Assembly: GCA_947646735.1 (NCBI GenBank)
Contig: CANTFK010000836.1
Coordinates: 124,001 to 188,000, forward strand
DNA: 64,000 nt
Source of the DNA: Peronospora farinosa
Lineage: Eukaryota; Oomycota; Peronosporomycetes; Peronosporales; Peronosporaceae
Reading direction: 5' to 3'
Below are positions 8,188 to 19,217 of this stretch, in pieces; position 1 is the first letter of the stretch; each line of letters begins with the position of its first letter. Made by a program: the position numbers and the translations under genes. The notes under the pieces were generated by a model that was given only the letters and a program-made list of their open reading frames with translations, was not told the origin of the DNA and did not search any database.

Positions 8188-10593
8188 ATGTCATCGCCCT
8201 CGTCCAGCGCAGCATCTACGTCCTCCCACGCGGACAATAAAGGCTCATTCTCTCTGTTTATATCTGACTCTATATCAATTCATGATATTAACTCCAGTGA
8301 GAGCGTCCAGACGACTGCGTCTGTCGCCACTTCCTGCGCTCCGCCCGTAAACACCGTCCAGAGAGCAAACGTCAATGCGTTAAGTGCTACAACTAAGTGG
8401 ACAAATGGATGGTCACCTTTTGAAGCTCTAGAGCAAGCTAAAATATCCATGAAACAGTCAGGATCGGATCTAAACACGCTAAACGGACGTTACCGACCGC
8501 TGCAGCTGCTTGACGACGACGACGAGGGGCTGGAGGAATTTCAGGGCTTTCGGACGTGTGATACTGAAGCTTCTGGGTCTTTAATAGATATGGAGACTAC
8601 CTTTATTCCATTGGCTCGCACTCTGCTTGAGCGCGAGCGCATGACGTCATTTCTGCAGAGTTCCTGGGTCTTTCTGCTGCTTTTGGGTGCATTAGCATCT
8701 ATAACAGCCTGGAGTATTTATGCTGGCGTGTTGATTGTTTCTAGACTGCATCAGAGCTTCACAGCATTAGGAGAAGGATGGCTGCGGGAGTATTTGTTGT
8801 ACATCCTTTTTCGAGTTTTTATCTTGCTATTAGGAGTAGGCTGCACGGTTGTGGTGTGTCCTGAAGCCGTCGGGTCAGGTATACCAGAGATGAAAAGCAT
8901 ATTAGGAGGATTCCCGCTTCCAAATTATCTCACTGGTCGTGCGCTGATCGCCAAGTGCTTCGGCTTGGTATTCGCACTGAGTAGTGGGCTTACGATTGGC
9001 AAAGAGGGACCATTCGTGCACCTGAGCTCCATCATTGCTCGACAATTGTTGAATTTGCCGCTGTTTGAGCAGATCCGGCAGTCAAACGATCTAACACAAC
9101 ATATGCTAGCTGCGGCCTGTGCTGTTGGAGTTACTGCAACATTTGGTGCTCCAGTCGGCGGTGTCCTCTTCAGTATCGAGGTCACAACGTCGTACTACGT
9201 GACGTCCAACTATTGGCGTGCCTTCTTCTCTTCTGTCGTGAGTGTTGTGGTTTTTCGTGGTCTTAATAGTCTATTGGCTGGATCGCACGGTTCGCTTTTC
9301 ACGACTGATTTCGATGCACTGCCATACAAAAATTGCGAGATTGCGCTCTTTTTGTTGCTTGCAGTAATTTGTGGAGTACTTGCTGGACTCTTAGCACGGT
9401 CATACCGCATGATTCTTGATTTGAAAGAACGATCGATGGTCCAATTCTTACTACCATTGTGTGGCGGGCTTTCTCCGTTCATTTATGCTGCATTGGTGGC
9501 ACTTTTATTCTCTCTCGTTGAGTATCCAGTTGGACGCTTCATGCAGCTTACCCAACACCAGACTATCAATGACATGTTTTCTACAAAAACGCTGACAGCT
9601 CATGAAGTATCAAACACAACTCACTTGTCAGTCGATTTCGGCAGCTCTTGGACATCTCCGTCGCTGATTATGAACTTGTTCCTCTACGTGATTGTACGCT
9701 TCTGGTCTATGATTATCAGCATTACGGTGTTTGTGCCAAGCGGCATTGTCACGCCCGTGTTTGCAATTGGTGCAGTAGTTGGTCGTCTATTTGGCGAAAT
9801 GATCGTGATCTTGAGCGAAGGAGAGTTGTCTGTCGGAGGATACGCAGTCGTTGGTGCCGCCAGCTTCACGGCTGGTGCCACTGGAACCATCAGTATTGCA
9901 GTGATTGTGTTCGAGCTTACAGGCCAGCTAAGCTACATGATTCCAGTCCTCCTTTGCGTGATCGTGGGGCGTGCTGTCACGCGGTCGTTCTCGCTCGATA
10001 TGTATGAGACAATGGCTCGTCAAAAGAACTTGCCGCAGTGGCCAGACCTCACAAAGCAGATATCGTACTCGCTCTCAGCCGGTGATCTCATGCGCGATGT
10101 ACCGTCTTTCTACCTCGTTCGGCACCAAACATTGGCTTCAATCAAGCATTTGCTGGACGTGACCAGCCGTGGAAAGAAGGGCAAGGTAGTTGATGTGTTT
10201 CCAGTCATAGATGATGTCAGGACGATGATCATGCTAGGCGTTGCCATCCGGGAGGAGTTAGAGTCTCTTGTTGTACGATGGGAGATCAGTCTTCGAAGTG
10301 GGAAAGCTTCAAACTACACTTGCGTTCCGGTGGCTGGCATCACGGCCAAGCAAGCCATTGTGTTGTCAAACCCAGCGACAGAGACGTCCGAGGTTGTGGA
10401 TTTGGTGCACCTTGAAGTACTGAGCCTGGAAGATGAATACATTCACGTACCTCGCGACACTTTTGCCAGCCACTTGATCCTGCTTATCTCAGTACACAAG
10501 TGTCCACAGTTATTCGTCACACACCGCGGCAAACTTCAGGGTGTCATACACGCAGCTGACCTGCTGGCACGCTCACGTCGATACAAGTTGTAG
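8188..10593 (+). CDS. CLC-family chloride channel, channel-type (proton glutamate replaced)
   Basis: This intact 801-aa frame has a Ser/Thr-rich cytoplasmic N-terminus to about 150. A CLC membrane domain with many helices spans about 155-605, and a C-terminal tail has two regions placed like CBS domains (about 632-690 and 750-800). CLC signature residues are visible: GSGIPE at 229 (selectivity Ser230), GKEGPFVH at 271 with gating glutamate E273, PSGIVTP at 517 and the pore tyrosine Y606. At the position of the internal proton glutamate of CLC antiporters (E203 in the E. coli protein) this protein has V332, in GVLFSIEVTTSYY. That is the residue found in ClC-0/1/2-type channels. I therefore infer passive chloride conduction rather than H+/Cl- exchange. 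It lies downstream of the kinase on the same strand with its own start; no intron is needed. Confidence 0.92.
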   Translation: MSSPSSSAASTSSHADNKGSFSLFISDSISIHDINSSESVQTTASVATSCAPPVNTVQRANVNALSATTKWTNGWSPFEALEQAKISMKQSGSDLNTLNGRYRPLQLLDDDDEGLEEFQGFRTCDTEASGSLIDMETTFIPLARTLLERERMTSFLQSSWVFLLLLGALASITAWSIYAGVLIVSRLHQSFTALGEGWLREYLLYILFRVFILLLGVGCTVVVCPEAVGSGIPEMKSILGGFPLPNYLTGRALIAKCFGLVFALSSGLTIGKEGPFVHLSSIIARQLLNLPLFEQIRQSNDLTQHMLAAACAVGVTATFGAPVGGVLFSIEVTTSYYVTSNYWRAFFSSVVSVVVFRGLNSLLAGSHGSLFTTDFDALPYKNCEIALFLLLAVICGVLAGLLARSYRMILDLKERSMVQFLLPLCGGLSPFIYAALVALLFSLVEYPVGRFMQLTQHQTINDMFSTKTLTAHEVSNTTHLSVDFGSSWTSPSLIMNLFLYVIVRFWSMIISITVFVPSGIVTPVFAIGAVVGRLFGEMIVILSEGELSVGGYAVVGAASFTAGATGTISIAVIVFELTGQLSYMIPVLLCVIVGRAVTRSFSLDMYETMARQKNLPQWPDLTKQISYSLSAGDLMRDVPSFYLVRHQTLASIKHLLDVTSRGKKGKVVDVFPVIDDVRTMIMLGVAIREELESLVVRWEISLRSGKASNYTCVPVAGITAKQAIVLSNPATETSEVVDLVHLEVLSLEDEYIHVPRDTFASHLILLISVHKCPQLFVTHRGKLQGVIHAADLLARSRRYKL

Positions 10594-11300
10594 ATTCTAA
10601 AATATTAAAAAATTATTGCTTGAAAGTATCACTACCCCGACGTCACGATTTAAGGAACAGAAATGACTTAATCTGTAGCGTCAAAATGCATGCAGATGTA
10701 TTAAGTAAGATACGACAGGCAGTGGTCTGGCTTGATAAGACCTTTACTAGCGAAGTCTTCTTCTCTAGGCAGAAGAGGGTTTTATAAATTTAGCGGACCG
10801 GTGGTGGTATTTTGCCTGCCTGCTCCTGGCTTTGCCTGTTGGAAGACGAGGATGGGTCGAAGACGCGGCCTGTAACGCTCTGCCTATGCTGATAACAGGA
10901 TAGTCGGTACAGCAAAGAGGCACCTGCTTACAGTGTCACCTGTTTAAAGGTGGGACTTTGTATCGATCCAGGTACTAGATGTACGCCGTGAAGTCTGCTA
11001 GGTAGTGCTAGAATAGTCTTTTGCGAGGTAGATTTTAGAATATTCCATGCATAGGTTAACGTGTGGCAGCAGTAGAGGTCTAGAGAGAGATTACTTTGCG
11101 ATCGGTAAGCTACTGAGTAGGCCCGCGGCGGCGGGCCGAAACGCGTCTGGCATGCGTTTGTAAGTTAAGTGTTTTTGTCATGCCTTCCTAATTTTCTACA
11201 GGTTATGAGCCCAAATTGCGCGCGCCACCCAATGTGGGTAAGCGCTGCTGCATAAGTGTGACCAGAAGAAGCGCGTGACAGAGGACTAAGCATAAGAGAT
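10594..11300. other. Intergenic region between chloride channel and retrotransposon block
   Basis: No open frame of note is present. A splice-like pair (GTAAGTTAAGTG ... TTTTCTACAG, about 11160-11202) stands in non-coding sequence and may be chance. The retrotransposon pile begins at 11301; the five bases before it are GAGAT, but the partner duplication cannot be checked because the far end of A1 is truncated. Confidence 0.45.
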
Positions 11301-11907
11301 TGTAGACGGGCCACTTCTACGAAGTTGCCTCGTGCTTCTTAGCGCACACCTTCAGCACAAGCGAGGAAGCGTTTAGATCGTCTTAACTTCGCGTGCGAGG
11401 GAGGATATGCGGTTGGTCGACTGCTTAAACAGTCGTATCACCAGTTTCCTATCGCTTAAGCGAGAGCGAAACGAACCTCTGAACAAGTGTCCTACTTAAG
11501 TCACGCAGAAGCTTACTCAGCTTCTCGTGCGTGGTGCTTTGCGTTTAGGCAATTCAAGACTGATTTATATTTAATGAATTATAATTAAATATAAACATAA
11601 CTACTGATTGGCTATATATATATATATAAGAGATCGGATACGCGACTCTTTAGAAGAGTATCCTAATGCATGAGCCTAAATCTAGATTTAAGTTTGCGAA
11701 TGACATTCTTCTGAGACGTCGCGATGCCTAGCTTCAGCTAGCGCCATCCCTTCCCATGTGAATCCATCAATGGCTATCACATTCACGAGGGTGGATCACG
11801 TTTGTGTATCGCACCCAAGTGACAGGTCAAAAGTAATCATGGATACTTTTAGACCTTACATTAAGTATATTACCTAATGTTTACGTGTAACTAGACACTC
11901 TGTTATA
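11301..11907 (-). repeat. 3' LTR of A1 (about 607 bp)
   Basis: On the plus strand it runs from TGTAGACGGG to TTATA, aligning end to end with both 597-bp LTRs of A2. The last bases read TTATA where A2 has TTACA, so the terminal CA has decayed. A TATATATATATATATA stretch lies at about 11615. Confidence 0.9.
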
Positions 11908-12003
11908 CCATCCTCCGTTTTAGAACGATTTTTACATTTTGTAAAACATCGCCTAGGAGACAGAGTGATTTGTAAAACGCGCCGCTTAGTCTACTCAATT
12001 CTC

Positions 12004-12987
12004 ATGCCTTTGAAACGTGGTAAGGCTGATGGGTCGCCTGAAAAGGCGCCCATGCAGTCCAGCACTAAGCGCACGCGCCACGATGATTCGCAGCCGTCGC
12101 ATAGTGCTTCAGGCACTGAGGCGAATTTTTCATCTCACTGTCGTTTACGTAAAGATTTTCCTTTAATATCATGTAATTCGAGGGAAATGTGGATGAAGAT
12201 TCACTTCTCATTGTAGACTACAATGAGAGCACGCCATTGCGATCACCCCAAAGTGGAGATAAGCAAAGCGCGTTGATGGGACATATGTCCCCAACATTTG
12301 AGGTATCCGTCCTTGAGGGAGCGTCTGTGCTTCCTGCAAGCGAAGGTAAGGCCTCGTCGCCTGTGCCTTCGAGCGCAGCGACTAAGGCTGAGCGCGCTAC
12401 TTCGAAAGGAGCAGTCGCAACTCAATTTAATGTGACTCCTCAGGCTGATGTCTTGACAATCCATAACGGAGAGCCAGACTGAGGTGAGTGTAAGCTCAAA
12501 GCTCCACCGAGTACACCTTTGGCCTCGCTAGCCCGCCGTCGCGAGGGAGGCTACGTGGGTGGTGGCTTGCCACCAATGCCACCTCCATCTGAGTGGATGA
12601 ACTCGGATGGGTCCAGCGCAGCGCTTTTGCAGCGTGCAACTATTGACGCCCATAAATTTTATAGCTTCTTTCCCTTGTGGAAAAAGCAGGGCAAAACACT
12701 TGGTCGTGCTTTCCCAATTCCAGTCGTGCTGCGTTCTAACGAAACAGCCGACGACTATGAAGCTGAACTTCGGCGCCGTGTTACCTTGCATGAAGATGCA
12801 ACTAAACAGCGGTCGCAGCGAATCAGCCGTGACGCGTGCGAATGAAATCTTGGGTGGTAAGCGACCCCCAAGTGATTCTCTCTACGCTTCTTCTGCTAGT
12901 CCTTCCGGACCTAGCAGAAAGACGACAGCTGGTGCTGCTTCACATAAGCAGCCACCAGCCCAGGCACGTCGACGCTCAAGGCGTTAA
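12004..12987 (+). pseudogene. Antisense ORF (aORF) of family A, copy 1
   Basis: The plus-strand frames run opposite to pol, between the pol 3' end and the 3' LTR. A first part starts MPLKRGKADGSPEK at 12004. A second (12189-12482) reads DEDSLLIVDYNESTPLRSPQ and ends in TGA. The same frame continues directly after that stop into ASLARRREGGYVGGGLPPMP, through KFYSFFPLWKKQG, to 12845. A frameshift leads to a basic Ser/Pro/Ala-rich end (RKTTAGAASHKQPPAQARRR) at 12987. The minus-strand frames here are short and unlike proteins, and the same plus-strand protein is kept in A2, so the plus strand is the coding one. I recognise no domain. The product is not intact: one shared in-frame TGA, one frameshift and one start-region shift. 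Confidence 0.6.
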
Positions 12988-15117
12988 CAGGCTCCCATAA
13001 ATTAAAGATCGCTGTGTAATCCTTCCACTGGACAAGGATTTGGAGCTTTCGCTTTACAAACCGGTGGGCCAACAGCCTTCCAACAAGGAAGCGCGTATTC
13101 CCATCCGTGTCCACCAACACAGGTGGCGCCCGATAGGAGTGGCGATTACGCCCACCTACTCGCGGCTGCCTATCCTGCTGCTGTTCAGTCGCAGGCTGAG
13201 TCCGCTGCGCTGAAGAGGCAGATGACAGATCTCTAGAGTCAAGTCTCGCGACTGACCTCGGATCTGCGCGATGTGAGGGCGAGGATCGTCAGGGGTATGA
13301 CCGCCTGAAGCCTCGGTTGGATCTTTTAGAGCGACTGGTGATGAGAGACCCGCGTCAAGCGCGAAGTACTCCTCGTCCACCGTGTCCTCTACCGAGACCT
13401 CGTTCGTATACGGGGAGCCTCTCGGCTTCCTCGTCTCCTGATCGGTCGCGACGCTCGACTCACAGTCGGCGTCACCATCGGTCTCGTTATACCGATGCGG
13501 ATATGTGATCTCTTCTGGATCAACATACCGTTTCAGACGACCCACGTAAAATACGGGGTGCGTCTTCATATACGGTGGGAGAGTGAGCCTATAATTTAGG
13601 TCTCCAACTTCTTTAACCGTAAAGGGCCCAATGAATCGGGGCAATAGCTTAGTAGTACCACCAGGTAGTACAAGAAATTGCATGTTTAGGTAGGGTAGCA
13701 GTACTTAATAGCACTTTGTCCCCCACACTTAAGTGTTCATTGTTTTTGCGACCATGCTGGTCTGCATATTGTTTTTGCTTGTCCTGTGCGCTTACCATCG
13801 CGTCACGGACTTTACGTGTGATGGCTAATCGCTCATCCACAAAGCGCTGAGCTTTGCTCACGCTCTTAGTATCCAGCTCGCCGATGACGCCTCCAAGAGG
13901 TCGTTCATGGGTCGACGCTGTTGATAACACGACAGTGTCATCGTCAAGGAGCACTGGCATTTCTTGCCGTGCCTCCTCTGTGACACCTATAGGTGTCGTG
14001 ACCACTGCTAAATTAGCAGTGTCACTAGGGCAACCTTGGCCCTCTTTGGCATTCGCACCGAGCGAAGGGAGGGGCCCTCCTCCACTAAGACTCGGGCTGC
14101 GTACAAACGAGACTGGCGTTCGAGAATGACGCAGTCCGTTAATATAAAACGGTGTTTCACCCGTACTGGCGTAAACACTGTTATTAATAGCGAAGTCCAC
14201 GAATGGAAATTGCTTGCTCCATTCTTTGGGAGTCGATAATTTACGCAACACATCCGCCACGACTCGATTGGCTCGTTCTGTTTGGCCATCGGTCTGGGGA
14301 TGATCAGCGGTTGACATGTGGAGCTTTCTACCCAGCATCTCGAACACATGTCGCCAAAACCCGACATAAAACGCGGATACCGGTCCGATACTATGGACTC
14401 GGGCATCCCGTGTAGTCGATACACGTGATCCAGGAACAAGAGGGCAGCCTCTTTTCCTGAGATCTTGGTGCTACATGGTGCTAAATGCACCATCTTGCTC
14501 AGTCTGTCTACAAAGACGACGAGTTCCGTCCTGCCTTTATGGTCAGGCGGTAATCCAAACATGAAGTTCAAACTTACCGACTTCCAAAAATCCGTTGGTA
14601 TCGGCAGTGGCTTCAATGGCGCACTACTAGAAGGTGCAGGCTTAATGCGCTGACACTCTTCAAAAGAGAGAATACAGTTGGCCACCCATGGAGCCAACAA
14701 AATTCCTCTGACACTCGTAAGAATGTCTTTTCACGGCCCAGATGCCCACTAGATGGCGCATCATGGCACTCGTAAAGTATCATTAGCTTGAGATCTGTGT
14801 CATGAGGGACATAGATTCTCAAGGGATCACAGGGTGACAGTTGATTCCATAACAGGCCATCACTGTAACTAAAGCGATTTAAGTTTTGCTTTGAGGTGCG
14901 ACTGAAAGGTACCCTTTTGTTCACCATAATGATCCAACAGCAGGCGACAATGTTCGTCTTGACTGTAACACTCCTTTATATCGGAGGCCATTGAGCTCGT
15001 CACATGGTAGGCCTTCATGGCTGCCAATATTGACGACTCAACTTGTGCTTTCGCACGAGACACACTTTCCTGGTGTCTTGCCTCGAAGTCTGACCTGCGC
15101 GATAACGCGTCAGTCAA
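12911..15117 (-). pseudogene. A1 pol, integrase and chromodomain region (broken)
   Basis: Overlapping minus-strand frames carry the C-terminal pol parts. The linker MTDALSRRSDFEARHQ starts at 15117. The zinc-binding HHCC region shows ECHDAPSSGHLGREKTF and a later EECQRIKP. The catalytic DDE core shows SDRYPRFMSGF and TDGQTERANRVV. The C-terminal tail has HPVFYVGRLKRYVDPEEITY, and the chromodomain (RFLVGRLLAHRFVKRK, QWKDY, WEP) ends at 12911. Integrase inserts the cDNA, and a chromodomain can steer it to modified chromatin. At least three frameshifts separate these pieces. Base for base this region is very close to A2. Confidence 0.85.
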
Positions 15118-16773
15118 GACATTAGACTTCCCCGGCTTATATTCAACTTTGAAATAAATTCAGAGAAGAATGTCAGCCATGTCGCCATTCTCGGCGAGAG
15201 GTGCGGTGAATTTATAGCGGTCCGCAGTGATGCGTGATCCGTATAAACCACAAAAGGTTCGGTACCCAAGAGGTGCACCCGAAACTTTACAAGGGCATAC
15301 TTAATTGAAAGTAGCTCTCTGTCATGCACAGGGTAATTCAGCTCTGCGTCTTTCAAAAGCCGAGACTGATAAGATATGACACGGTCAACGCCGCTGTTAT
15401 CCTTTTGCATGAGCGCGCTGCCGATTGCACAATTGCTTGCATTGCAGACGACGCTAAAGGGCTTATCCGCGTCTTAAAATTCCAAGACCGGTGCCTCTAC
15501 AAGAGATTGCTTCACTGAAGTGAACGCATCTTCTTGCTCCTTTGACCAAGTCCATTCTACAACCTTTTTCAAAAGGTCAGACAATGGCTTAGTCCGCTCC
15601 GCATAATTCTTGCTGTACTTATGCAAGTAATTAGCGAGCCCAAGGAATCGGCGCACATCCTTCACATTACGTGGGACTGGCCATTCCTTTACAGCCTTTA
15701 CCTTTTCTGGGTATGCTCGTACACCATGTGCACCTACGATGCAGCCCAGTACAGGTATCTCGGGGACCCCTATTACGCACTTTTGCGAGTTCACGTATAA
15801 TTGGGCGTCCCCAGAGTCTGCAACACAGTGTCTAAATGACGCTTGTGCGACTCTATCGCGCTCAGAACGTCCTCCGCCCTACTATGCACGAATACATGGT
15901 CAAAGTAATGGGGCGCGTAGGCACGGTGCTGACGCATCACGTGAGCCACCACTCGGTTGAATGTTGCCGGAGCATTTTTCAACCCTTGTGGCATCACAAG
16001 CCATACCGCTTGGGGTGCTTACTGCCGTTTTGGCTACTTCGGTATCTCTCATGAGAACTTGGTAGTAGCCATCCTTCAGATCCAACGCGGAAAAGATAGT
16101 TGACTTTCCCATGGAATTCAACAAGACATCTTTCCGCGGGATCGGCGTTTGCGCTGGAATGGTGGCTGTATTCCGCTTATTATAAGCATGAACCACGCGT
16201 CATCCACCTGTTGCTTTACACACAGAAGGTCGGGCTGCAGTGAGGCGATTTGCTCTCACGTACATGTCCCGCCTTAGCTCGCTTGTCGAAGAAATAATCG
16301 ATGTAATCGACTTGTTCCTTCGACAGCAGCCATTGCCTGGTCACACAATACTTGGTGCCAGGTTCCAGGTCAATCTCGTGCCTGATGCATCTATCGGCCG
16401 GTAGGCGGCTCTGCACTTCTGCTGGAAACACATCACGGTGTTTCCACAGAACATCATAGATGCTGCTATCCTTCAAGGCTTCCCAGCCTTGACCAGCAAA
16501 CCTTTTCTTCTTGTCGGTCTCCAAGACGCTCTCATCCATTGTGTATGAAGAGCAACAGTCCACCACGTACTCTTCTGAAACTGGTGCGACTATCTCGTGG
16601 ATCTTTCCTTCCTTTAGTTCGGACAGGAACAGATCTCCGAGAGATTTACTATCTCTTCGGCAGATGCCAAGACAAGTTGGAGCACCATAACTAAGGATGC
16701 CTCCGGCATTTGTCTTCGACGACCTCGAACAACTCGTTCGTAGGTCCGTCCTCTTGGACCGAGACTGATCCAA
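15114..16773 (-). pseudogene. A1 pol, reverse transcriptase and RNase H region (broken, YFDH active site)
   Basis: RT motifs appear in order: RHEIDLEPGTKYCVTRQW, PAQTPIPRKDVLLNSM, SALDLKDGYYQV, MMPQGLKNAPATFNRVV, then YFDHVFVHSRAED. RNase H follows with VISYQSRLLKDAELNYPVHD, ELLSIKYALVKFRVH and YTDHASL. The catalytic box normally reads YxDD; here the second Asp is His, and A2 has the same change. RT could not be catalytically normal. Several frameshifts and stops separate the blocks. Confidence 0.88.
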
Positions 16774-17641
16774 GAGTCACTCGTTTCGACGTGCCATTGA
16801 TCGTCTTAAAACGCCAGGTGCTCTTTCTTCGAGTCACCACGAACTTTGAACTGGAAGAAGGTGTCGTTACTATATAAGCTAACGCACTCCTTCCAACCGC
16901 ACCAGACTCATGGCTCTGTGCCGTTTCTTGTGGCGATTGACTTCTTGTCAGACCACTATCATCTTCCACATGCTCTCGGCTCTGTGCAGGACCATTGGAC
17001 GCATGACTACCTGTCATCGCCCCATTCACTACACCAGTCTGTTCGACCTGGGTAGAAGTATGTGTCACCTGCCTTTCTGCCAGGGCACTTCCAACTACAC
17101 CACTCCTTTCGAGCTGGGTAGTTCCTGGTGCCGATTGATATACCGTCATCTCACCCTCGACTGTGTTGGATACAGCATCAGCCACATAAGCCTCTCGCAA
17201 GAGCACATCCTTTCCGGTGTCTTGCCTAGAGCTAGCGACTATGCGTGTACGCCAGTCTATCCATGGTTGGTGTCTAGCCAACCAAGGCATGCCTAGGATG
17301 AGGTTATACGGACTCTCCATACCTAGCACTGTGAACTTCACTTTACAAGAGAAGTCACTAAAGCTGAAGGCGACTTCAACTTGAACTCCCTCCGATTTAA
17401 CGAGCACGCCATTTGCTAAACGAATGATCGCCTCTTCTCGCTTGCCATCCTGGCAAAGCGACTCATAACTCGCCGGTCTCTTTTTCAGAGCCGCGAGGTT
17501 CACAAAGTTTTGTGATGCACCCGAATCCACGAGAAGGGTCATCACTTGGTCATAGCCTCGTACTCGAGCGCTATAGACCAAAAGGGTTGAGGTCCGACCT
17601 TTCGAAACCTCAGGGACTATGCTACCCATTTGTTCGATCAC
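16691..17641 (-). pseudogene. A1 aspartic protease and linker
   Basis: This 316-codon open frame contains LLVDSGASQNFVNLAALKKR, the retropepsin active-site motif (D-S-G-A), followed by flap-like NLILGMPWLARHQPWIDWR. After about residue 150 it is Ser/Thr/Gln-rich with no domain. It would process the polyprotein. The frame is open by itself but is not in frame with the gag and RT pieces on either side, so the polyprotein is broken. Confidence 0.8.
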
Positions 17642-17716
17642 TCTGAACTTAGGGGTAGCTTCAAAGTCCGCGACAGTAGGGCATCCCTCCCCTACTGCGC
17701 TCCAGCATTTCCTGAC

Positions 17717-18784
17717 TTATCGGGGATCGAATATGAATCCGTGCGACGTGCACGGTTCTTCGAACCACCCTTCGGATTGGGAGACTTTTTGCTGGGCCTT
17801 GGCATCAGCAGCAAGTTTGGCATAGCAGCGAGCCATCATATGACCTCGCTTGCCGCACTTGTAGTAGACCACGTCTGCATTTCCTAGCTCCATAGGAGTG
17901 GCATCAGACTTCTCGGACGACGGCCTGTAATAGGCTGTCGCCGAGGCGCTGTTGCAGGATTGCTCCTCAACTAAGGCAATGTCAATTGCCTCTTCCATCG
18001 TCGCTGGCACCTTTCTAAAAAGGACCTGATGAGATGGGCCGTGCCTAAGTCCATTCATGAACGTGGCCACCTTGATACGTTCTGGTATCGGTTACCCATT
18101 GATGGACGTCTACATCGCACGCATCTCATTCACAAATTCTTGCTGAGAGCGTTTCGCCTGTCGTGCTTCAAAAACGCGCTCCATAAGCAACACTTTGTTG
18201 TTAGGCGGCTGATACATGGCGCGAATCTTTGCCTTAAAGATCGCCCATGATGGAAATGCATCAGCATTAGCCATCAGCGCAGAGTATGCCCACTCTGACG
18301 CTTTGCCACGCAAGTTGGACATGGCATACGACACCATTCTGGTGTCGTCTTCGATGAGCTGCGCCACTCTACATTGCTCAACTGCTAATATCCAGTGAAC
18401 AATCGTGTGAGGGCTAGTTCCATCGAACTTCGGAGGGTCCATCCGAATGGGCCTCGGTTGAGCAGGCCGGGCAGAGAGCGTCTCAACAGTTCTCTTGATC
18501 GCCTCATTACGTGCCTGCTCAAGCCTAAGCTCATCCTGAGTCTTATTGATGGACTCAGCGGTGGCTTGGCTGTTTACCTCGGACGCGTTTCTACGCTGTC
18601 CGATCACAAACGCCTCAAATTGCTTCAACTGAGCAACATGTTGCTCAGGAGGACAATGCAAGAGATTGACCAGGGCTTGTTCACCAATTCCCTGCGCCAT
18701 ATGCTCTGCCAACTCCCTATGATGTTGGGAGAGGTGAGGGAAGTCACTCCAGTCCATATTAAGGTCCATCTTAACCACACGCAC
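17717..18784 (-). pseudogene. A1 gag (two in-frame stops; zinc knuckle lacks first Cys)
   Basis: Gag starts at 18784 (MRVVKMDLNMDWSDF). It carries a capsid-like domain (DPPKFDGTSPHTIVHWILAV ... ASEWAYSAL ... FKAKIRAMYQPP) and ends with a nucleocapsid segment YYKCGKRGHMMARC. The frame is constant from 18784 to 17717 but carries two stops near 18090-18112, where A2 has sense codons (LLSTSINGEPMPE). The CCHC knuckle should have Cys three residues before KC-G; both copies have Tyr there, so zinc binding is doubtful. Confidence 0.8.
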
Positions 18785-18829
18785 GCTCAGAGAGACGGGT
18801 CGTGGCGAGGACTGCTAGTGCTACCAAGT

Positions 18830-19213
18830 GTAGACAAGCACTTCTACGAAATTTCCTCGTGCTACTAGCATACACCTTCAGCACAAGCGAGGAAGCGGTT
18901 AGACCTTCTTACCTTCGCATGCGAGGGTGATTAGGAGATTGGTCGACTGCTTAAACAGTCGTATCACCAGTTGCCTATCGCTTAAGCGAGAGCGAAACGA
19001 ACCTCTGAACAAGTGTCCTACTTAAGTCACGCAGAAGCTTACTCAGCTTCTCGTGCGTGGTGCTTTGCATTTAGGCAATTCAAGACTGATTTATATTTAA
19101 TGAATTATATTTAAATATAAACTTAACTACTGATTGGCTATATATATATATAGATCGGATACGCGACTCTTTAGAAGAGTATCCTAACGCATGAGCCTAA
19201 ATGTAGATTTAAG
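18830..19213 (-). repeat. 5' LTR of A1, truncated, with primer-binding site
   Basis: 384 of about 600 bases remain, from TGTAGACAAG to GATTTAAG; the U3-most part is missing. Just inside, on the coding strand, LTR-CT-TGGTAGCACTAG (18816-18829) is a typical primer-binding site two bases after the LTR. The break point abuts the LTR that starts at 19218. Confidence 0.88.
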
Positions 19214-19217
19214 CTCG

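Larger units (their letters stand above)
11301..19213 (-). mobile_element. Ty3/Gypsy chromodomain retrotransposon, family A copy 1 (A1), defective, 5' LTR truncated
   Basis: The element reads on the minus strand: 5' LTR (truncated, right), primer site, gag, protease, RT, RNase H, integrase, chromodomain, then a plus-strand antisense ORF and the 3' LTR (left). The chromodomain after integrase places it with chromoviruses of Ty3/Gypsy. Its near-complete sister is at 54552-62605. Many stops and frameshifts break gag and pol. The right LTR stops at about 19213, where an unrelated LTR (E1) abuts. The internal part beside the left LTR is purine-rich on the coding strand (ACGGAGGATGG), as expected for a polypurine tract. 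Confidence 0.93.

Noticed and set aside
6102..10593. Secreted RXLR or Crinkler effector genes in the gene island
   Set aside because: I looked for RXLR-EER and LFLAK signatures in the open frames and saw none.
11615..11640. TATATA run as a promoter TATA box of LTR A
   Set aside because: It is present in all four LTRs at varying length, but its position relative to a transcription start is unknown, so it is not called.
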